Below the pieces are notes generated by a model that worked only from the letters and a program-made list of their open reading frames with translations, was not told the DNA's origin and did not search any database. From Saprospiraceae bacterium (GTDB taxonomy: Bacteria > Bacteroidota > Bacteroidia > Chitinophagales > Saprospiraceae), in the NCBI GenBank assembly GCA_016719855.1, contig JADJYH010000003.1, positions 171,001-235,000 of the forward strand: 64,000 nt of DNA, given 5' to 3'. Position 1 is the stretch's first letter, and every line of letters starts with the position of its first letter. Below, piece after piece: positions 39,076 through 47,948 of the stretch. The position numbers were made by a program, and so were the translations under genes.

Positions 39076-39109
39076 TTGCTTCTCCAATTTTGAATTCCGC
39101 TTACTTTTG
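39076..39109 (+). promoter_or_regulatory. candidate promoter of fumC
   Basis: TACTTTTG at 39102-39109 fits the -7 consensus, with TTGC at 39076-39079 as a possible -33 (22-nt spacer). It lies 58 bp before the start codon. A single-arm word tract ('ttcaaccaattt') follows at 39133-39166. Confidence 0.45.
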
Positions 39110-39167
39110 CGCCGCTTAACCCCCCAGCCAGTTCAACCAATTTACAAATTCAACCAATTCCCAATTT

Positions 39168-40564
39168 ATGAATACCCGCAAAGAGAAAGATTCCCTCGGC
39201 ATCGTGGAAGTGCCCATTGACGCCTACTGGGCAGCGCAGACCCAGCGCAGCATCCAAAACTTCAAGATTGGTGGCCACCGGATGCCCGCCGAAATCATCG
39301 AGGCATTTGCCTTTTTGAAAAAAGCGGCGGCGCTTACCAATTTCGACCTCGGTGTTTTGCCAAAGGAAAAATGTGACCTCATCGGGCAAGTCTGCGACGA
39401 AATTCTGGCGGGCCAGCTCGCTGACCAGTTTCCGCTCGTGGTCTGGCAGACGGGCAGTGGTACCCAGTCGAACATGAACATGAACGAGGTGGTGGCAAAT
39501 CGGTGCCATGTCATCAAGGGCGGCAGGCTGACGGATGAGAAGAAGGTACTGCACCCCAACGACGACGTGAACAAGTCGCAGTCGAGCAATGATACCTTCC
39601 CGACGGCCATGCACATCGCCGCGTACAAGATTTTGGTGGAACGACCATCCCCGGCCTCGAAAAGTTGCGGGACACGCTGAAGGCAAAGTCGGAAGCTTTT
39701 GCCAATGTGGTTAAAATTGGCCGCACGCACCTGATGGACGCCACACCGCTGACGGTCGGGCAGGAGCTTTCGGGCTATGCTGCCCAGCTCGACCACGGCA
39801 TTCGTGCCATCAAAAATACACTGCCGCACCTTTCCGAACTGGCGCTTGGCGGCACGGCGGTCGGTACGGGGCTGAACACACCTCCGGGCTACGCCAAAGC
39901 CGTTGCGCAGAAAATCTCGGAGTTGACGGGGCTGCCGTTCGTCACAGCGCCCAACAAGTTTGAGTCCCTGGCGGCGCACGATGCCATCGTGGAATCGCAC
40001 GGGGCGCTCAAAACGGTGGCGGTTTCATTGTTCAAAATCGCCAGCGACATCCGACTGCTGGCCAGCGGACCACGCTGCGGCATCGGCGAACTCATCATCC
40101 CTGACAATGAGCCTGGCTCCAGCATCATGCCCGGCAAGGTGAACCCGACGCAGAACGAGGCCATGACGATGGCGATGGCACAAGTGCTCGGCAATGATGT
40201 GGCCATCAATATTGGCGGCATGAACGGCCACTTCGAGCTGAACGTGTTCAAGCCGGTGATGATTTTCAACTTCCTGATGTCGGCCCGGCTCATTGGCGAT
40301 GCCTGCGTGAGCTTCAACGACAACTGCGCGGTGGGCATCGAGGCCAACCTGCCGAAAATCAAGCAAAATTTGGACAATTCGCTGATGCTCGTCACGGCGC
40401 TGAACACGCACATCGGCTACGACAACGCCGCCGCCATTGCGAAGAAAGCGCACAAGGAAGGCACGACGCTCAAGCACGCAGCGCTGGAACTTGAGTTGCT
40501 GACTTCGGAGCAGTTCGACCTGTGGGTGAGGCCGGAAGATATGGTGGGTGAGATGAAGGGGTAG
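39168..40564 (+). CDS. fumC: fumarate hydratase class II, frameshifted
   Basis: This TCA-cycle enzyme hydrates fumarate to L-malate. 'DSLGIVEVPIDAYWAAQTQRSIQNF' is the N-terminus, 'TGSGTQSNMNMNEVVANR' and 'VNKSQSSNDTFPTAMH' the substrate-binding loops, and 'GSSIMPGKVNPTQ' the superfamily signature loop with the catalytic Ser. One A is missing near 39645. In the restored text 'LVETTIPGLEKLRDTLKAK' joins the two frames, for 465 residues in total. That is the usual length. Confidence 0.95.
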
Positions 40565-40616
40565 GTTGGTTTGATGAGGTTTGATTTGCTGCCATGACAA
40601 ATCAAACTCCTCAAAC
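40565..40616. repeat. word-hairpin element (ggtttgatgaggtttgattt)
   Basis: The left arm 40566-40587 repeats 'ggtttgat', and the right arm 40599-40616 reads 'aaatcaaactcctcaaac'. The 11-nt loop is 'gctgccatgac'. It directly follows the fumC stop. Confidence 0.7.
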
Positions 40617-40814
40617 GCTTAATATTTTTTGCTGCGACAATCGGTATACTTATCGAGCAGAAACTACCAAGAAAACCACCGTCAATGACCTTTACCCATC
40701 ACTTTTGATGAAAAAAATCTTCGGGGCTTTATTTCCAGTCACCTTGCTTTTCTCCCCACCTTCGCCTACCTTGACGGCTGATACTTCCTCCAAACAGGAC
40801 ACAGATTGACGAGA

Positions 40815-41714
40815 ATGAAACACGAGCAATATTTGGATTACTTACGATACGAAAAAAGGTTTTCACCGCATACCCTTACGGCCTACGAGTCTGATATGGG
40901 TCAATTTGTTGAGTTTTTACAGAAGACTTACGAACTCAGCGACCCTGGCGAAATCCGGTACACACGTCCGCTCGTGGATGGTTGACCTGATGGAGCGTGG
41001 CAACGTACCCCGCAGCATCAACCGAAAGCTTTCCTGCCTGAAATCATTTTTCAAATATTTGCGGAAGCAAGGAGACATCACCACCAATCCCATGCTCAAG
41101 GTGATACCGCCCAAAACGGGCAAGCGCCTGCCCGTGTTCGTGCCGGAGAAAGCCATGTCGCTGCTGTTCGACCAAGTGGAATTTGGGGAGGGACATGCCG
41201 GGCTGCGAAACCGGCTGGTGATGGAGGTGTTATACTGTACGGGCGTCCGGAAGTCGGAGCTGATAGGGCTGAAAACAGCGGACGTGGATTTTTCCTCCAA
41301 TAATATAAAGGTGTACGGCAAAGGTGGCAAGGAACGTCTCATTCCGGTAGCCCGGCACTTGGCCGAACTGATGGCACGGTACATCGGGTTGCGGAGGGCC
41401 GTATTTCCGGGAACTGACTTTCCTAATCTGATTTTAACCGATAAGGGAAAACCTCTCAGCGCTGGGTTCGTTTACAAATTAGTGAACCGGTACTTGTCCA
41501 TCGTAACCACAGTGGAGAAGCGCAGCCCCACGTGCTTCGGCACAGTTTTGCTACACATTTGTCAAATGGAGGGGCCGACTTGAATGCAATCAAGGAATTG
41601 CTGGGGCATTCGAGTTTGGCATCCACGCAGGTGTACACGCACAACTCCATTGAAAAGCTGAAAAAAATATACCAGCAAGCACATCCGAAAGCGGAAACAA
41701 CGACGGAGCCGTGA
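40815..41714 (+). CDS. xerC: XerC/XerD-type tyrosine recombinase, frameshifted
   Basis: This enzyme of about 299 residues resolves chromosome dimers at dif. The N-terminal SAM-like domain starts 'MKHEQYLDYLRYEKRFSPHTLTAYESDMGQFVEFL'. All catalytic residues are visible: Arg in 'LYCTGVRKSELIGL', Lys in 'VYGKGGKERLIPV', His and Arg in 'HVLRHSFATHLSNGG', His in 'LGHSSLAST', and Tyr in 'TQVYTHNSIEKLK'. Frames change near 40955 and near 41530 (a C lost from a C-run). The position just before hpf and tuf is the usual chromosomal place in this phylum. XerC versus XerD is not decided. Confidence 0.9.
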
Positions 41715-41786
41715 GCAGGTGCGACCCTGTGCCATTGCAGGCGAGCTTCGTGTAACCATAACTTCTAACCTTTTAATTTTACGTCT

Positions 41787-42095
41787 ATGAAAATTCACAC
41801 GGAATCGGTTCAGTTTAAAGCTGACCAAAAATTGCACGAGTTCATTGAGAAAAAAATGGAAAAACTTACTTCGCACTTCGACCGCATCATCAATGTAGAG
41901 GTGAAGCTGCGGCTTGAAAACTCAGGCCAAGTGAAGGACAAAGTGGCGGAAATACAACTGCACGTGCCTGGCCAGAATTTCTTTGCGAAGGAGACCACCA
42001 AGACCTTTGAGCAGTCAGTTGACAGCGCCATTGACAACCTCCGAAGACAACTTTCGAAGTACAAGGAAAAACTCAAACCTCATGCCGAGGCATAA
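41787..42095 (+). CDS. hpf: ribosome hibernation promoting factor (HPF/YfiA family), short form
   Basis: This 102-residue protein has the short HPF fold: 'MKIHTESVQFKADQKLHEFIEKKMEKL', 'INVEVKLRLEN', 'VAEIQLHVPGQNFFAKET', and 'VDSAIDNLRRQLSKYKEK'. It binds the 30S decoding region in resting cells and shuts down translation. It is intact and followed by a strong terminator. Confidence 0.93.
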   Translation: MKIHTESVQFKADQKLHEFIEKKMEKLTSHFDRIINVEVKLRLENSGQVKDKVAEIQLHVPGQNFFAKETTKTFEQSVDSAIDNLRRQLSKYKEKLKPHAEA

Positions 42096-42112
42096 CGGTT
42101 AGAAACAGGGTG

Positions 42113-42148
42113 AAAAAACCGGGCTTGAATCTCAAGCCCGGTTTTTTT
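42113..42148 (+). terminator. Rho-independent terminator after hpf
   Basis: A GC-rich stem 'ccgggcttga' (42119-42128) pairs with 42132-42141. It is flanked by six A and eight T, and the loop is 'atc'. Confidence 0.95.
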
Positions 42149-42203
42149 TATGAGCACCTTTGCCGGTAGTGAACTTTTTTTCAAAAACCTTTTGTTTCAA
42201 GGG

Positions 42204-42233
42204 TTGCAAAACCGGATGAAACACATACTTTTG
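42204..42233 (+). promoter_or_regulatory. candidate promoter of the tRNA-tuf operon
   Basis: TTGC at 42204-42207 and TACTTTTG at 42226-42233, with an 18-nt spacer, match the Bacteroidota promoter pattern. A second good -7 box, TATCTTTG, lies at 42293-42300, without a clear -33 partner. Confidence 0.5.
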
Positions 42234-42384
42234 CGCCTCCAAAAAAATCAATAAAAAGGAAAGGCAAAATTTTCTTTTTTTGTCAAAACGGCTATCTTTG
42301 CGGGCGCTTTTAAAAAGGCGGGTCGAAAGACCAAAAAGTTCATTGCAAGAAGAGGGATTTATCTTGATAAATTTCCATCTATAA

Positions 42385-42457
42385 GCCAGTGTAGCTCAGT
42401 TGGTAGAGCAGCTGATTTGTAATCAGCTGGTCGGGGGTTCGAGTCCCTCTACTGGCT
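42385..42457 (+). tRNA. tRNA-Thr (anticodon TGT)
   Basis: A full cloverleaf is visible: acceptor GCCAGTG pairs with TACTGGC, the D-arm is 'agctcagttggtagagc', and the anticodon stem-loop is 'ctgatttgtaatcag' with TGT. The T-arm is 'gggggttcgagtccctc'. CCA is not encoded. Confidence 0.96.
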
Positions 42458-42463
42458 CACTAG

Positions 42464-42575
42464 ATTGCGGATTCTGGGATTGCGGATTACGGATTGGGGT
42501 AGCTGCTTATGATGATTGGGTTGTCGGATGTTATCTGGGTCTCAATCCGCAATTCGCAATCGTAAATCCGAAATC
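42464..42575. repeat. word-hairpin element between tRNA-Thr and tRNA-Tyr (gattgcggatt)
   Basis: The left arm 42464-42499 repeats 'ggattgcggatt', and the right arm 42540-42575 repeats 'aatccgcaattcgcaatc'. The loop of about 40 nt is longer than in other elements. It lies wholly between two tRNA genes of one transcript and may be removed during tRNA processing. Confidence 0.8.
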
Positions 42576-42578
42576 AAA

Positions 42579-42663
42579 GGGGTGCGCCAAGTTGGAGAGA
42601 CGGGGCAGACTGTAAATCTGTTGCTTTACTGCTGAATAGGTTCGAATCCTATCACCCCCACCA
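42579..42663 (+). tRNA. tRNA-Tyr (anticodon GTA)
   Basis: The anticodon arm is 'cagactgtaaatctg'. A long variable arm ('ttgctttactgctga') marks it as a class II tRNA. The T-arm is 'ataggttcgaatcctat', and CCA is encoded. The 3' acceptor strand CACCCCC calls for GGGGGTG at the 5' end, but only four G are present, so one G was probably lost in sequencing. Confidence 0.93.
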
Positions 42664-42756
42664 ATTGAAGGATTGAAGGTGTCAAGGATTGAAGAATTGA
42701 AGGTTCGCCCTCATGCCCTTCAATCCTTGAAGCCCTCCAATCCTTCAATCCTTTGA
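42663..42756. repeat. word-hairpin element between tRNA-Tyr and tRNA-Gly (ggattgaag)
   Basis: The left arm 42663-42703 repeats 'ggattgaag', and the right arm 42716-42756 repeats 'ccttcaatc'. The loop is about 12 nt. It begins directly at the CCA end of tRNA-Tyr. Confidence 0.85.
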
Positions 42757-42762
42757 AATCAT

Positions 42763-42835
42763 GCGGGAGTAGCTCAGTTGGTAGAGCATCAGCCTTCCAA
42801 GCTGAGGGTCGCGGGTTCGAGTCTCGTCTCCCGCT
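42763..42835 (+). tRNA. tRNA-Gly (anticodon TCC)
   Basis: The acceptor is GCGGGAG/CTCCCGC. The anticodon stem-loop is 'tcagccttccaagctga', with TCC. The T-arm is 'cgggttcgagtctcg'. CCA is not encoded. Confidence 0.96.
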
Positions 42836-42934
42836 CTAAAACCGGTTGGGTGCAAGTTTGAATGGTTTCTTGGTGAAAAAACTAGCTTGTTTTGAAACCA
42901 TTTAGCCATTTTAGCATAAAACCATACCGGTTAA

Positions 42935-43006
<72 letters not shown>

Positions 43007-43106
43007 CGATGCAAAGTGTACCATGTTGAAGGCCAAGCCCTGAAGACAAGCTGCCGTTGCAAAATCAAAAACTCCTTTACTAAATAATTTTTTAAATTCA
43101 ATTCCG

Positions 43107-44303
43107 ATGGCAAAAGAACAATTTAAGAGAACCAAGCCGCACGTAAACATAGGTACGATCGGCCACGTTGACCACGGCAAGACTACGCTGACCGCTGCCA
43201 TCACGTATGTACTAGCGGATCAGGGTCTTGCTCAAAAGAAAGATTACGATTCAATTGACGCCGCTCCCGAAGAAAAAGAGCGTGGTATCACCATCAACAC
43301 GGCTCACGTGGAGTATGAAACCAAAAAGCGTCACTACGCTCACGTTGACTGCCCAGGCCACGCTGACTATGTGAAAAACATGGTAACTGGTGCTGCCCAG
43401 ATGGACGGTGCCATTATCGTTGTGGCTGCTACCGACGGTCCAATGCCACAAACCCGTGAGCACATCCTGCTCGCCCGTCAGGTAGGTGTTCCTTCGTTGG
43501 TTGTCTTTATGAATAAAGTTGACCTTGTTGACGACCCAGAAATGCTGGAACTCGTTGAAATGGAGATGCGCGACTTGTTGAGCCAATACCAATTTGATGG
43601 TGACCATACACCAGTAATCCAAGGTTCTGCTATCAACGCATTGTCTGGCGAAGCTTCTGGTGTTGCATCCATCAATGCATTGATGGAGGCTGTTGACACT
43701 TGGATTCCAGACCCGGTTCGTGCTGTTGACAAGGATTTCCTCATGCCTGTTGAAGATGTATTCTCTATCACTGGTCGTGGTACTGTTGCCACTGGCCGTA
43801 TTGAGCGTGGCGTCATCAACGTAGGTGACCCAGTTGAAATCATTGGCATGATGGCCGCTGACCAAAAGCCGCTCACTTCTACTGTTACAGGTGTGGAAAT
43901 GTTCCGCAAACTGCTCGACCGTGGTGAGGCAGGCGACAACGCTGGTCTGCTCCTCCGTGGTATTGACAAAGAAGCCATCCGTCGTGGTATGGTTATCTGC
44001 AAGCCAGGCTCCGTGAAGCCCCACTTGGAGTTCAAGTGCGAGGTTTACGTACTTGGCAAAGACGAAGGTGGTCGTCACACGCCATTCTTCAATGGCTACC
44101 GCCCACAGTTCTACTTCCGCACAACGGACGTAACTGGTGACTGCACACTTCCAGCTGGTGTTGAAATGGTAATGCCTGGCGACAACGTTTCGCTGTCAGT
44201 AAAGCTTATCAACCCAATTGCAATGGAAAAAGGTCTTCGCTTCGCAATTCGTGAAGGTGGCCGTACAGTGGGTGCAGGTCAAGTAACTGAGATTATCAAG
44301 TAA
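43107..44303 (+). CDS. tuf: elongation factor Tu
   Basis: This complete 398-residue protein delivers aminoacyl-tRNA to the ribosome. G1 is 'GHVDHGKTTL' (about residue 19), the switch region is 'KERGITINTAHVEYET', G3 'DCPGHADY', G4 'NKVDLVDD' and G5 'SAINALSG'. Domains II and III follow to 'GGRTVGAGQVTEIIK'. Codon use differs from the neighbours (GGT, CGT, GTT rich), as expected for a very highly expressed gene. It is probably cotranscribed with the four tRNA genes upstream. Confidence 0.99.
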   Translation: MAKEQFKRTKPHVNIGTIGHVDHGKTTLTAAITYVLADQGLAQKKDYDSIDAAPEEKERGITINTAHVEYETKKRHYAHVDCPGHADYVKNMVTGAAQMDGAIIVVAATDGPMPQTREHILLARQVGVPSLVVFMNKVDLVDDPEMLELVEMEMRDLLSQYQFDGDHTPVIQGSAINALSGEASGVASINALMEAVDTWIPDPVRAVDKDFLMPVEDVFSITGRGTVATGRIERGVINVGDPVEIIGMMAADQKPLTSTVTGVEMFRKLLDRGEAGDNAGLLLRGIDKEAIRRGMVICKPGSVKPHLEFKCEVYVLGKDEGGRHTPFFNGYRPQFYFRTTDVTGDCTLPAGVEMVMPGDNVSLSVKLINPIAMEKGLRFAIREGGRTVGAGQVTEIIK

Positions 44304-44335
44304 TCGGGTTCCGATTCACTTTTTGATAAAATAAG

Positions 44336-44371
44336 AAGTTAAGTGCCCCGGTACCGGAGCACTTAACTTTT
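44336..44371 (+). terminator. terminator after tuf
   Basis: The 11-bp arms at 44336-44346 and 44359-44369 enclose a further GC-rich palindrome 'cccggtaccgg'. Four T follow. Confidence 0.85.
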
Positions 44372-44467
44372 CTGCACTTATAGCGTTGGTGTGGCAAAAT
44401 GGTTTTTGAAGGAGCGTTTTGCTTGCTCATTACAATTGATGCTTCGCCAATTTTGAAATCATCGTTT

Positions 44468-44543
44468 ACGGGCGTAGCTCAAGTGGTAGAGCGACGGTCT
44501 CCAAAACCGTAGGCTGAGGGTTCGAGTCCTTCCGCCCGTGCCA
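44468..44543 (+). tRNA. tRNA-Trp (anticodon CCA)
   Basis: The acceptor is ACGGGCG/CGCCCGT with G discriminator and an encoded CCA. The anticodon arm is 'acggtctccaaaaccgt', with CCA. It sits between tuf and secE, its usual place in Bacteroidota. Confidence 0.96.
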
Positions 44544-44620
44544 TGTTCACTTTGTTTGGCGAAAGGTTGACCGGCTTTGACCAGTTTTCCTGACACCTGC
44601 AAAACATTTATAGTTTCATA

Positions 44621-44815
44621 ATGGACAAGATTAAGCTCTATTTTCAGGAAAGCTACAATGAATTGGTGAACAAGGTTACTTGGCCTACTTGGCCTAACCT
44701 TCAGAGTACCACCGTTGTGGTTTTGATTGGATTGTTCGTGTTCACCCTTTTGGTTTTCTTGATGGACTCCGCTTCAAAGGGGCTTATGGACGGTGTTATT
44801 TATAAATTGAGGTAA
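44621..44815 (+). CDS. secE: preprotein translocase subunit SecE
   Basis: This 64-residue protein has the amphipathic N-terminal helix with the conserved 'YNELVNKVTWPTWPNLQSTT', followed by one membrane helix ('VVVLIGLFVFTLLVFLMDSA'). It clamps SecY in the translocon. The nusG gene follows 19 bp later. Confidence 0.96.
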   Translation: MDKIKLYFQESYNELVNKVTWPTWPNLQSTTVVVLIGLFVFTLLVFLMDSASKGLMDGVIYKLR

Positions 44816-44834
44816 TTAGCCAAACAAGCACTTC

Positions 44835-45383
44835 ATGTCTGAAGAAAAAAAATGGTACTCCCTCCGGGTTATCAGTGGCAAGGAGAAGAAAATCAAAGAG
44901 CGTATTGAGCTGGAAATAAAGCGCAATGGCTGGGAGAATTTCATAACTCAAGTCATTGTACCTACCGAGAAGGTCTACAAAATAAGGACCGGCAAGAAGG
45001 TGATATCCGAACGGAACATTCTTCCTGGATACATTTTGGTTGAGGCCGACCCAATTAAATTCTCAGGCGAAATAGTACAGGCGATTGCCAACGTTCCGAA
45101 CGTCATCCATTTTTTGGGCAAAAACACGCCGATACCAATGCAGACCTCCGAAGCCAACCGTTTGCTTGGCAAGGTGGATGAATCCAAAGATGCAGGAGAG
45201 CAAATGTTGGAGCCTTTCATTGTTGGAGAAACGGTGAAAATCATTGACGGCCCGTTCGCCGAATTCGTTGGAGACGTTCAGGAGCTGAACGAGGAAAAGA
45301 AGAAACTGAAGGTAATTGTAAAAATCTTCGGCCGGGGAACGGAAGTCGAGCTGAATTTTATGCAAGTAGAAAAAACACAGTAA
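44835..45383 (+). CDS. nusG: transcription termination/antitermination factor NusG
   Basis: This intact 182-residue protein has the NGN domain 'KKWYSLRVISGKEKKIKERIELEI', 'ERNILPGYILVEA' and 'NVPNVIHFLGK', then a KOW domain 'VGETVKIIDGPFAEFVGDVQEL...KVIVKIFGRGTEVEL'. It links RNA polymerase to ribosome or Rho. A word-hairpin separates it from rplK. Confidence 0.97.
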   Translation: MSEEKKWYSLRVISGKEKKIKERIELEIKRNGWENFITQVIVPTEKVYKIRTGKKVISERNILPGYILVEADPIKFSGEIVQAIANVPNVIHFLGKNTPIPMQTSEANRLLGKVDESKDAGEQMLEPFIVGETVKIIDGPFAEFVGDVQELNEEKKKLKVIVKIFGRGTEVELNFMQVEKTQ

Positions 45384-45386
45384 TAT

Positions 45387-45487
45387 AATGATGAATGATA
45401 AATTATGAACGATGAATTGTAACCCGAAAGGGCAATTCATCTTGGGAACAATACCAATTCATCATTTATCATTCTTCATTCATCATT
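45387..45487. repeat. word-hairpin element between nusG and rplK (gatgaatgataa)
   Basis: The left arm 45387-45420 repeats 'gatgaat', and the right arm 45453-45487 repeats 'attcatcatt'. In the middle are further complementary pieces ('gatgaattgt', 'caattcatc'). No T run follows, and the genes on both sides are normally one transcript. Confidence 0.8.
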
Positions 45488-45496
45488 AAGATAGCA

Positions 45497-45937
45497 ATGG
45501 CAAAAGAAGTCGAATTTCTCATCAAATTACAGGCGAAAGGTGGCCAAGCCAACCCTTCTCCTCCAATTGGCCCTGCACTCGGTTCCAAGGGCGTAAACAT
45601 CATGGAGTTCTGCAAGCGCTTCAACGCTGAAACGCAGGACCGGATGGGCAAGGTGCTTCCTGTACAGATTTCTGTTTACAAGGACAAGACCTTTGAATAC
45701 GTCATTAAAACCGCACCTGCGGCTATCCAATTGCTGGAAGTGGCCAAGCTGAAAAGTGGTTCACCGGAACCCAACCGCAACAAGGTGGGCAAGGTATCTT
45801 GGGACCATGTCCGCAACATCGCCGAAGATAAAATGTCCGACCTGAACTGCTTTACTATTGACTCCGCAATGCGGATGGTGGCAGGTACAGCTCGCAGCAT
45901 GGGCCTTAAAGTTGAAGGCGGTAAAGCACCACAGTAA
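45497..45937 (+). CDS. rplK: 50S ribosomal protein L11
   Basis: This intact 146-residue protein begins 'FLIKLQAKGGQANPSPPIGPALGSKGVNIMEFCK', the L11 signature. It includes 'GSPEPNRNKVGKVSW' and the C-terminal rRNA-binding 'AMRMVAGTARSMGLKVEG'. It forms the stalk base of the 50S subunit. Confidence 0.98.
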   Translation: MAKEVEFLIKLQAKGGQANPSPPIGPALGSKGVNIMEFCKRFNAETQDRMGKVLPVQISVYKDKTFEYVIKTAPAAIQLLEVAKLKSGSPEPNRNKVGKVSWDHVRNIAEDKMSDLNCFTIDSAMRMVAGTARSMGLKVEGGKAPQ

Positions 45938-46076
45938 CAGGATAATGTGCTTCGGGGAAGCAATCAAAATTCCCGGATAAACGACGCAAAATTGAGGCAA
46001 AGCCTCAAGAGAATTGAGTAGGGAGCCTTGGCGGTGAAGTCTGCCGGGCGCTATTTACCTCACAAATTTTTATTCA

Positions 46077-46769
46077 ATGGCAAAAGTTCCTAAAAAAAGA
46101 AAGGCTGTTGACAAGAAAGTTGACAGCACAAAGCTCCACACTTTGGACGAGGCTATGGCCATGGTCAAAGATGTGAACACGGCAAAGTTCGACGCATCCG
46201 TTGACGTGCACGTGCGCTTGGGCATTGACCCTCGTAAGGCCGACCAGGCCATCAGAGGCACTGCAAACCTTCCTCACGGTACCGGTAAAACCAAACGTGT
46301 CCTTGTTTTCTGCACGCCAGACAAAGAGCAGGAAGCCAAAGATGCCGGTGCCGACCATGTCGGACTCGACGAATTGCTCACAAAGATTTTGGGTGGCTGG
46401 ACGGATTTTGATGTTGCAGTTGCAACCCCTACCGTAATGGCTCAAGTTGGTAAAGTCGCAAGGGTGCTAGGCCCTCGTGGTCTCATGCCCAACCCCAAAA
46501 CGGGCACGGTGACCATGGACCTTGCCACCGCTGTAAGCGATGTGAAAGGTGGCAAAGTTGCCTTCCGTGTTGACAAGTACGGCATCATCCACTCCTCAAT
46601 TGGTCGGGTATCATTTACGCCAGACAAGTTGGTGGACAATGCCAACGAACTTATCAACACGTTGGTGAAAATGAAGCCATCATCATCCAAGGGCATCTAC
46701 CTCAAATCAATTACGGTGGCCAGCACCATGAGCCCGGGCATCAAAGTTGACTCAAAAACAATTCGTTAA
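46077..46769 (+). CDS. rplA: 50S ribosomal protein L1
   Basis: This intact 230-residue protein contains 'KFDASVDVHVRLGIDPRKADQAIRGTANLPHGTGK' and 'GPRGLMPNPKTGTVT', both L1 signatures. L1 forms the mobile stalk at the E site and in many bacteria represses its own operon by binding the leader mRNA. The 139-bp gap before it may hold such a site, but I could not identify it. Confidence 0.98.
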   Translation: MAKVPKKRKAVDKKVDSTKLHTLDEAMAMVKDVNTAKFDASVDVHVRLGIDPRKADQAIRGTANLPHGTGKTKRVLVFCTPDKEQEAKDAGADHVGLDELLTKILGGWTDFDVAVATPTVMAQVGKVARVLGPRGLMPNPKTGTVTMDLATAVSDVKGGKVAFRVDKYGIIHSSIGRVSFTPDKLVDNANELINTLVKMKPSSSKGIYLKSITVASTMSPGIKVDSKTIR

Positions 46770-46835
46770 ATCCTTAAGTGATAAGCTGAACTGGCCTGTT
46801 TGACCGAGTCGGCTTTTCGCCAAATCGTTATAAAA

Positions 46836-47369
46836 ATGACAAGGGAAGAAAAAACGGCTGCGATTGAGGTTCTGAAAGAAAAATTCTCTGGTTCCTCTTT
46901 CTTCTACCTCGCAGACTCATCTGCGCTATCAGTCGCACAAATCAACGTTCTTAGGAGGAAACTTCACGAGCAGGGTATGAACATGACGGTGGTAAAGAAC
47001 ACCATCGCCCGCAAGGCGCTCGAAGCAGCTTCCTCGGAAGGTACGAGCTACGATGGTTTGTATGATTCATTGCATGGCCCGACCGCTATCATCTTTACAG
47101 AGGTGGCCAGTTCGCCTGCGAAAATCATCAAAGCATTTCGCAAGTCAGCAGATGTGGGTCGTCCGCAGATAAAAGCTGCCTACATCGACTCCGCAATTTA
47201 TATCGGCGACGATCAACTCGATGCACTGGTCAACCTCAAGTCCAAAGAAGACTTGCTGGGCGAACTCATCGGCTTGCTCAATTCGCCAATGTCGAGCCTA
47301 CTTTCACAGCTCAGTTCTGGTGGACAGAACGTCATGAGCTTGTTGAAAACACTCGAAGAAAGAGGGTGA
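46836..47369 (+). CDS. rplJ: 50S ribosomal protein L10
   Basis: This 177-residue protein starts 'MTREEKTAAIEVLKEKFSGSSFFYLADSSALSV' and includes 'LRRKLHEQGMNMTVVKNTIARKAL', the L10 signature. It anchors the L7/L12 stalk. I start at the ATG at 46836 because the codons upstream do not match the family. A word-hairpin lies between this gene and rplL. Confidence 0.96.
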   Translation: MTREEKTAAIEVLKEKFSGSSFFYLADSSALSVAQINVLRRKLHEQGMNMTVVKNTIARKALEAASSEGTSYDGLYDSLHGPTAIIFTEVASSPAKIIKAFRKSADVGRPQIKAAYIDSAIYIGDDQLDALVNLKSKEDLLGELIGLLNSPMSSLLSQLSSGGQNVMSLLKTLEERG

Positions 47370-47374
47370 TTCAG

Positions 47375-47445
47375 GTATGAGGGATGAGGTATGAGGGATG
47401 AAATCCCCCAGCGTCATCATCCCTCGTTCCTCATCCCTCCTACCT
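47375..47445. repeat. word-hairpin element between rplJ and rplL (gaggtatgaggga)
   Basis: The left arm 47375-47403 repeats 'ggtatgaggga', and the right arm 47415-47445 repeats 'tcatccctc'. A similar left word occurs alone at 58702-58731. These two genes form the L10/L12 operon in nearly all bacteria. Confidence 0.8.
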
Positions 47446-47502
47446 AAACTTGGCTTCCAAGACAACGCACATAGTTTTTTTAAAAATTTAAAACGAATAA
47501 AA

Positions 47503-47883
47503 ATGGCTGATTTAAAAGCTCTTGCAGAACAGTTGGTAAACCTCACCATCAAAGAGGTGACAGAACTGACTGGCATAATGGAAAGTGATTACGGTATCAA
47601 GCCTGCTGCTGCTGCGGTAGCTGTTGCTGCCGGTCCCGCTGGTGGTGGCGATGCACCTGCCGTTGTAGAAAAGACGGAGTTTGATGTGATTTTGACTTCT
47701 GCCGGTGCTGCCAAATTGCAGGTAGTAAAGGCCGTTAAAGATGCCCTTGGTTTGGGCCTCGTAGAAGCCAAAGGAATGGTAGATGCTGCTCCTGGTCCAG
47801 TGAAGCAGGGCGTTTCCAAAGACGAAGCTGAGAAGCTGAAGAAACTTTTGGAAGATGCCGGTGCTCAGGTGGAACTGAAGTAA
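47503..47883 (+). CDS. rplL: 50S ribosomal protein L7/L12
   Basis: This 126-residue protein has the N-terminal dimer helix 'MADLKALAEQLVNLTIKEVTELTGIM', an Ala/Gly-rich hinge ('AAAAVAVAAGPAGGGDAPA'), and the C-terminal domain 'FDVILTSAGAAKLQVVKAVKDALGLGLVEAKGMVDAAP'. It recruits translation factors to the ribosome. The start is the ATG at 47503. Confidence 0.97.
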   Translation: MADLKALAEQLVNLTIKEVTELTGIMESDYGIKPAAAAVAVAAGPAGGGDAPAVVEKTEFDVILTSAGAAKLQVVKAVKDALGLGLVEAKGMVDAAPGPVKQGVSKDEAEKLKKLLEDAGAQVELK

Positions 47884-47948
47884 GCTGATACCCGGCTCGC
47901 CGGACTATTAGCAAAAGCAGTTATTTACTAATCTAAATCAATGCTTAG

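Noticed and set aside
40708..40809. A 33-residue frame 'MKKIFGALFPVTLLFS...' just before xerC
   Set aside because: It looks like a signal peptide but has no mature domain, no evident ribosome site and lies in the likely promoter region of xerC. Support is too weak.
40815..41714. The tyrosine recombinase as an integrase of a mobile element
   Set aside because: It has XerC/D length and sits in the conserved xer-hpf-tuf context with no cargo genes, although tRNA genes follow at 42385.
42464..42756. A possible CRISPR array, because of short repeated units
   Set aside because: The units are 7-12 nt, contiguous or drifting, without regular spacers, and they occur in complementary arms. There are no cas genes.
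45938..46076. An L1-binding autoregulatory site in the rplK-rplA gap
   Set aside because: I could not find a structure resembling the L1 rRNA-like target, so it is not reported as a feature.
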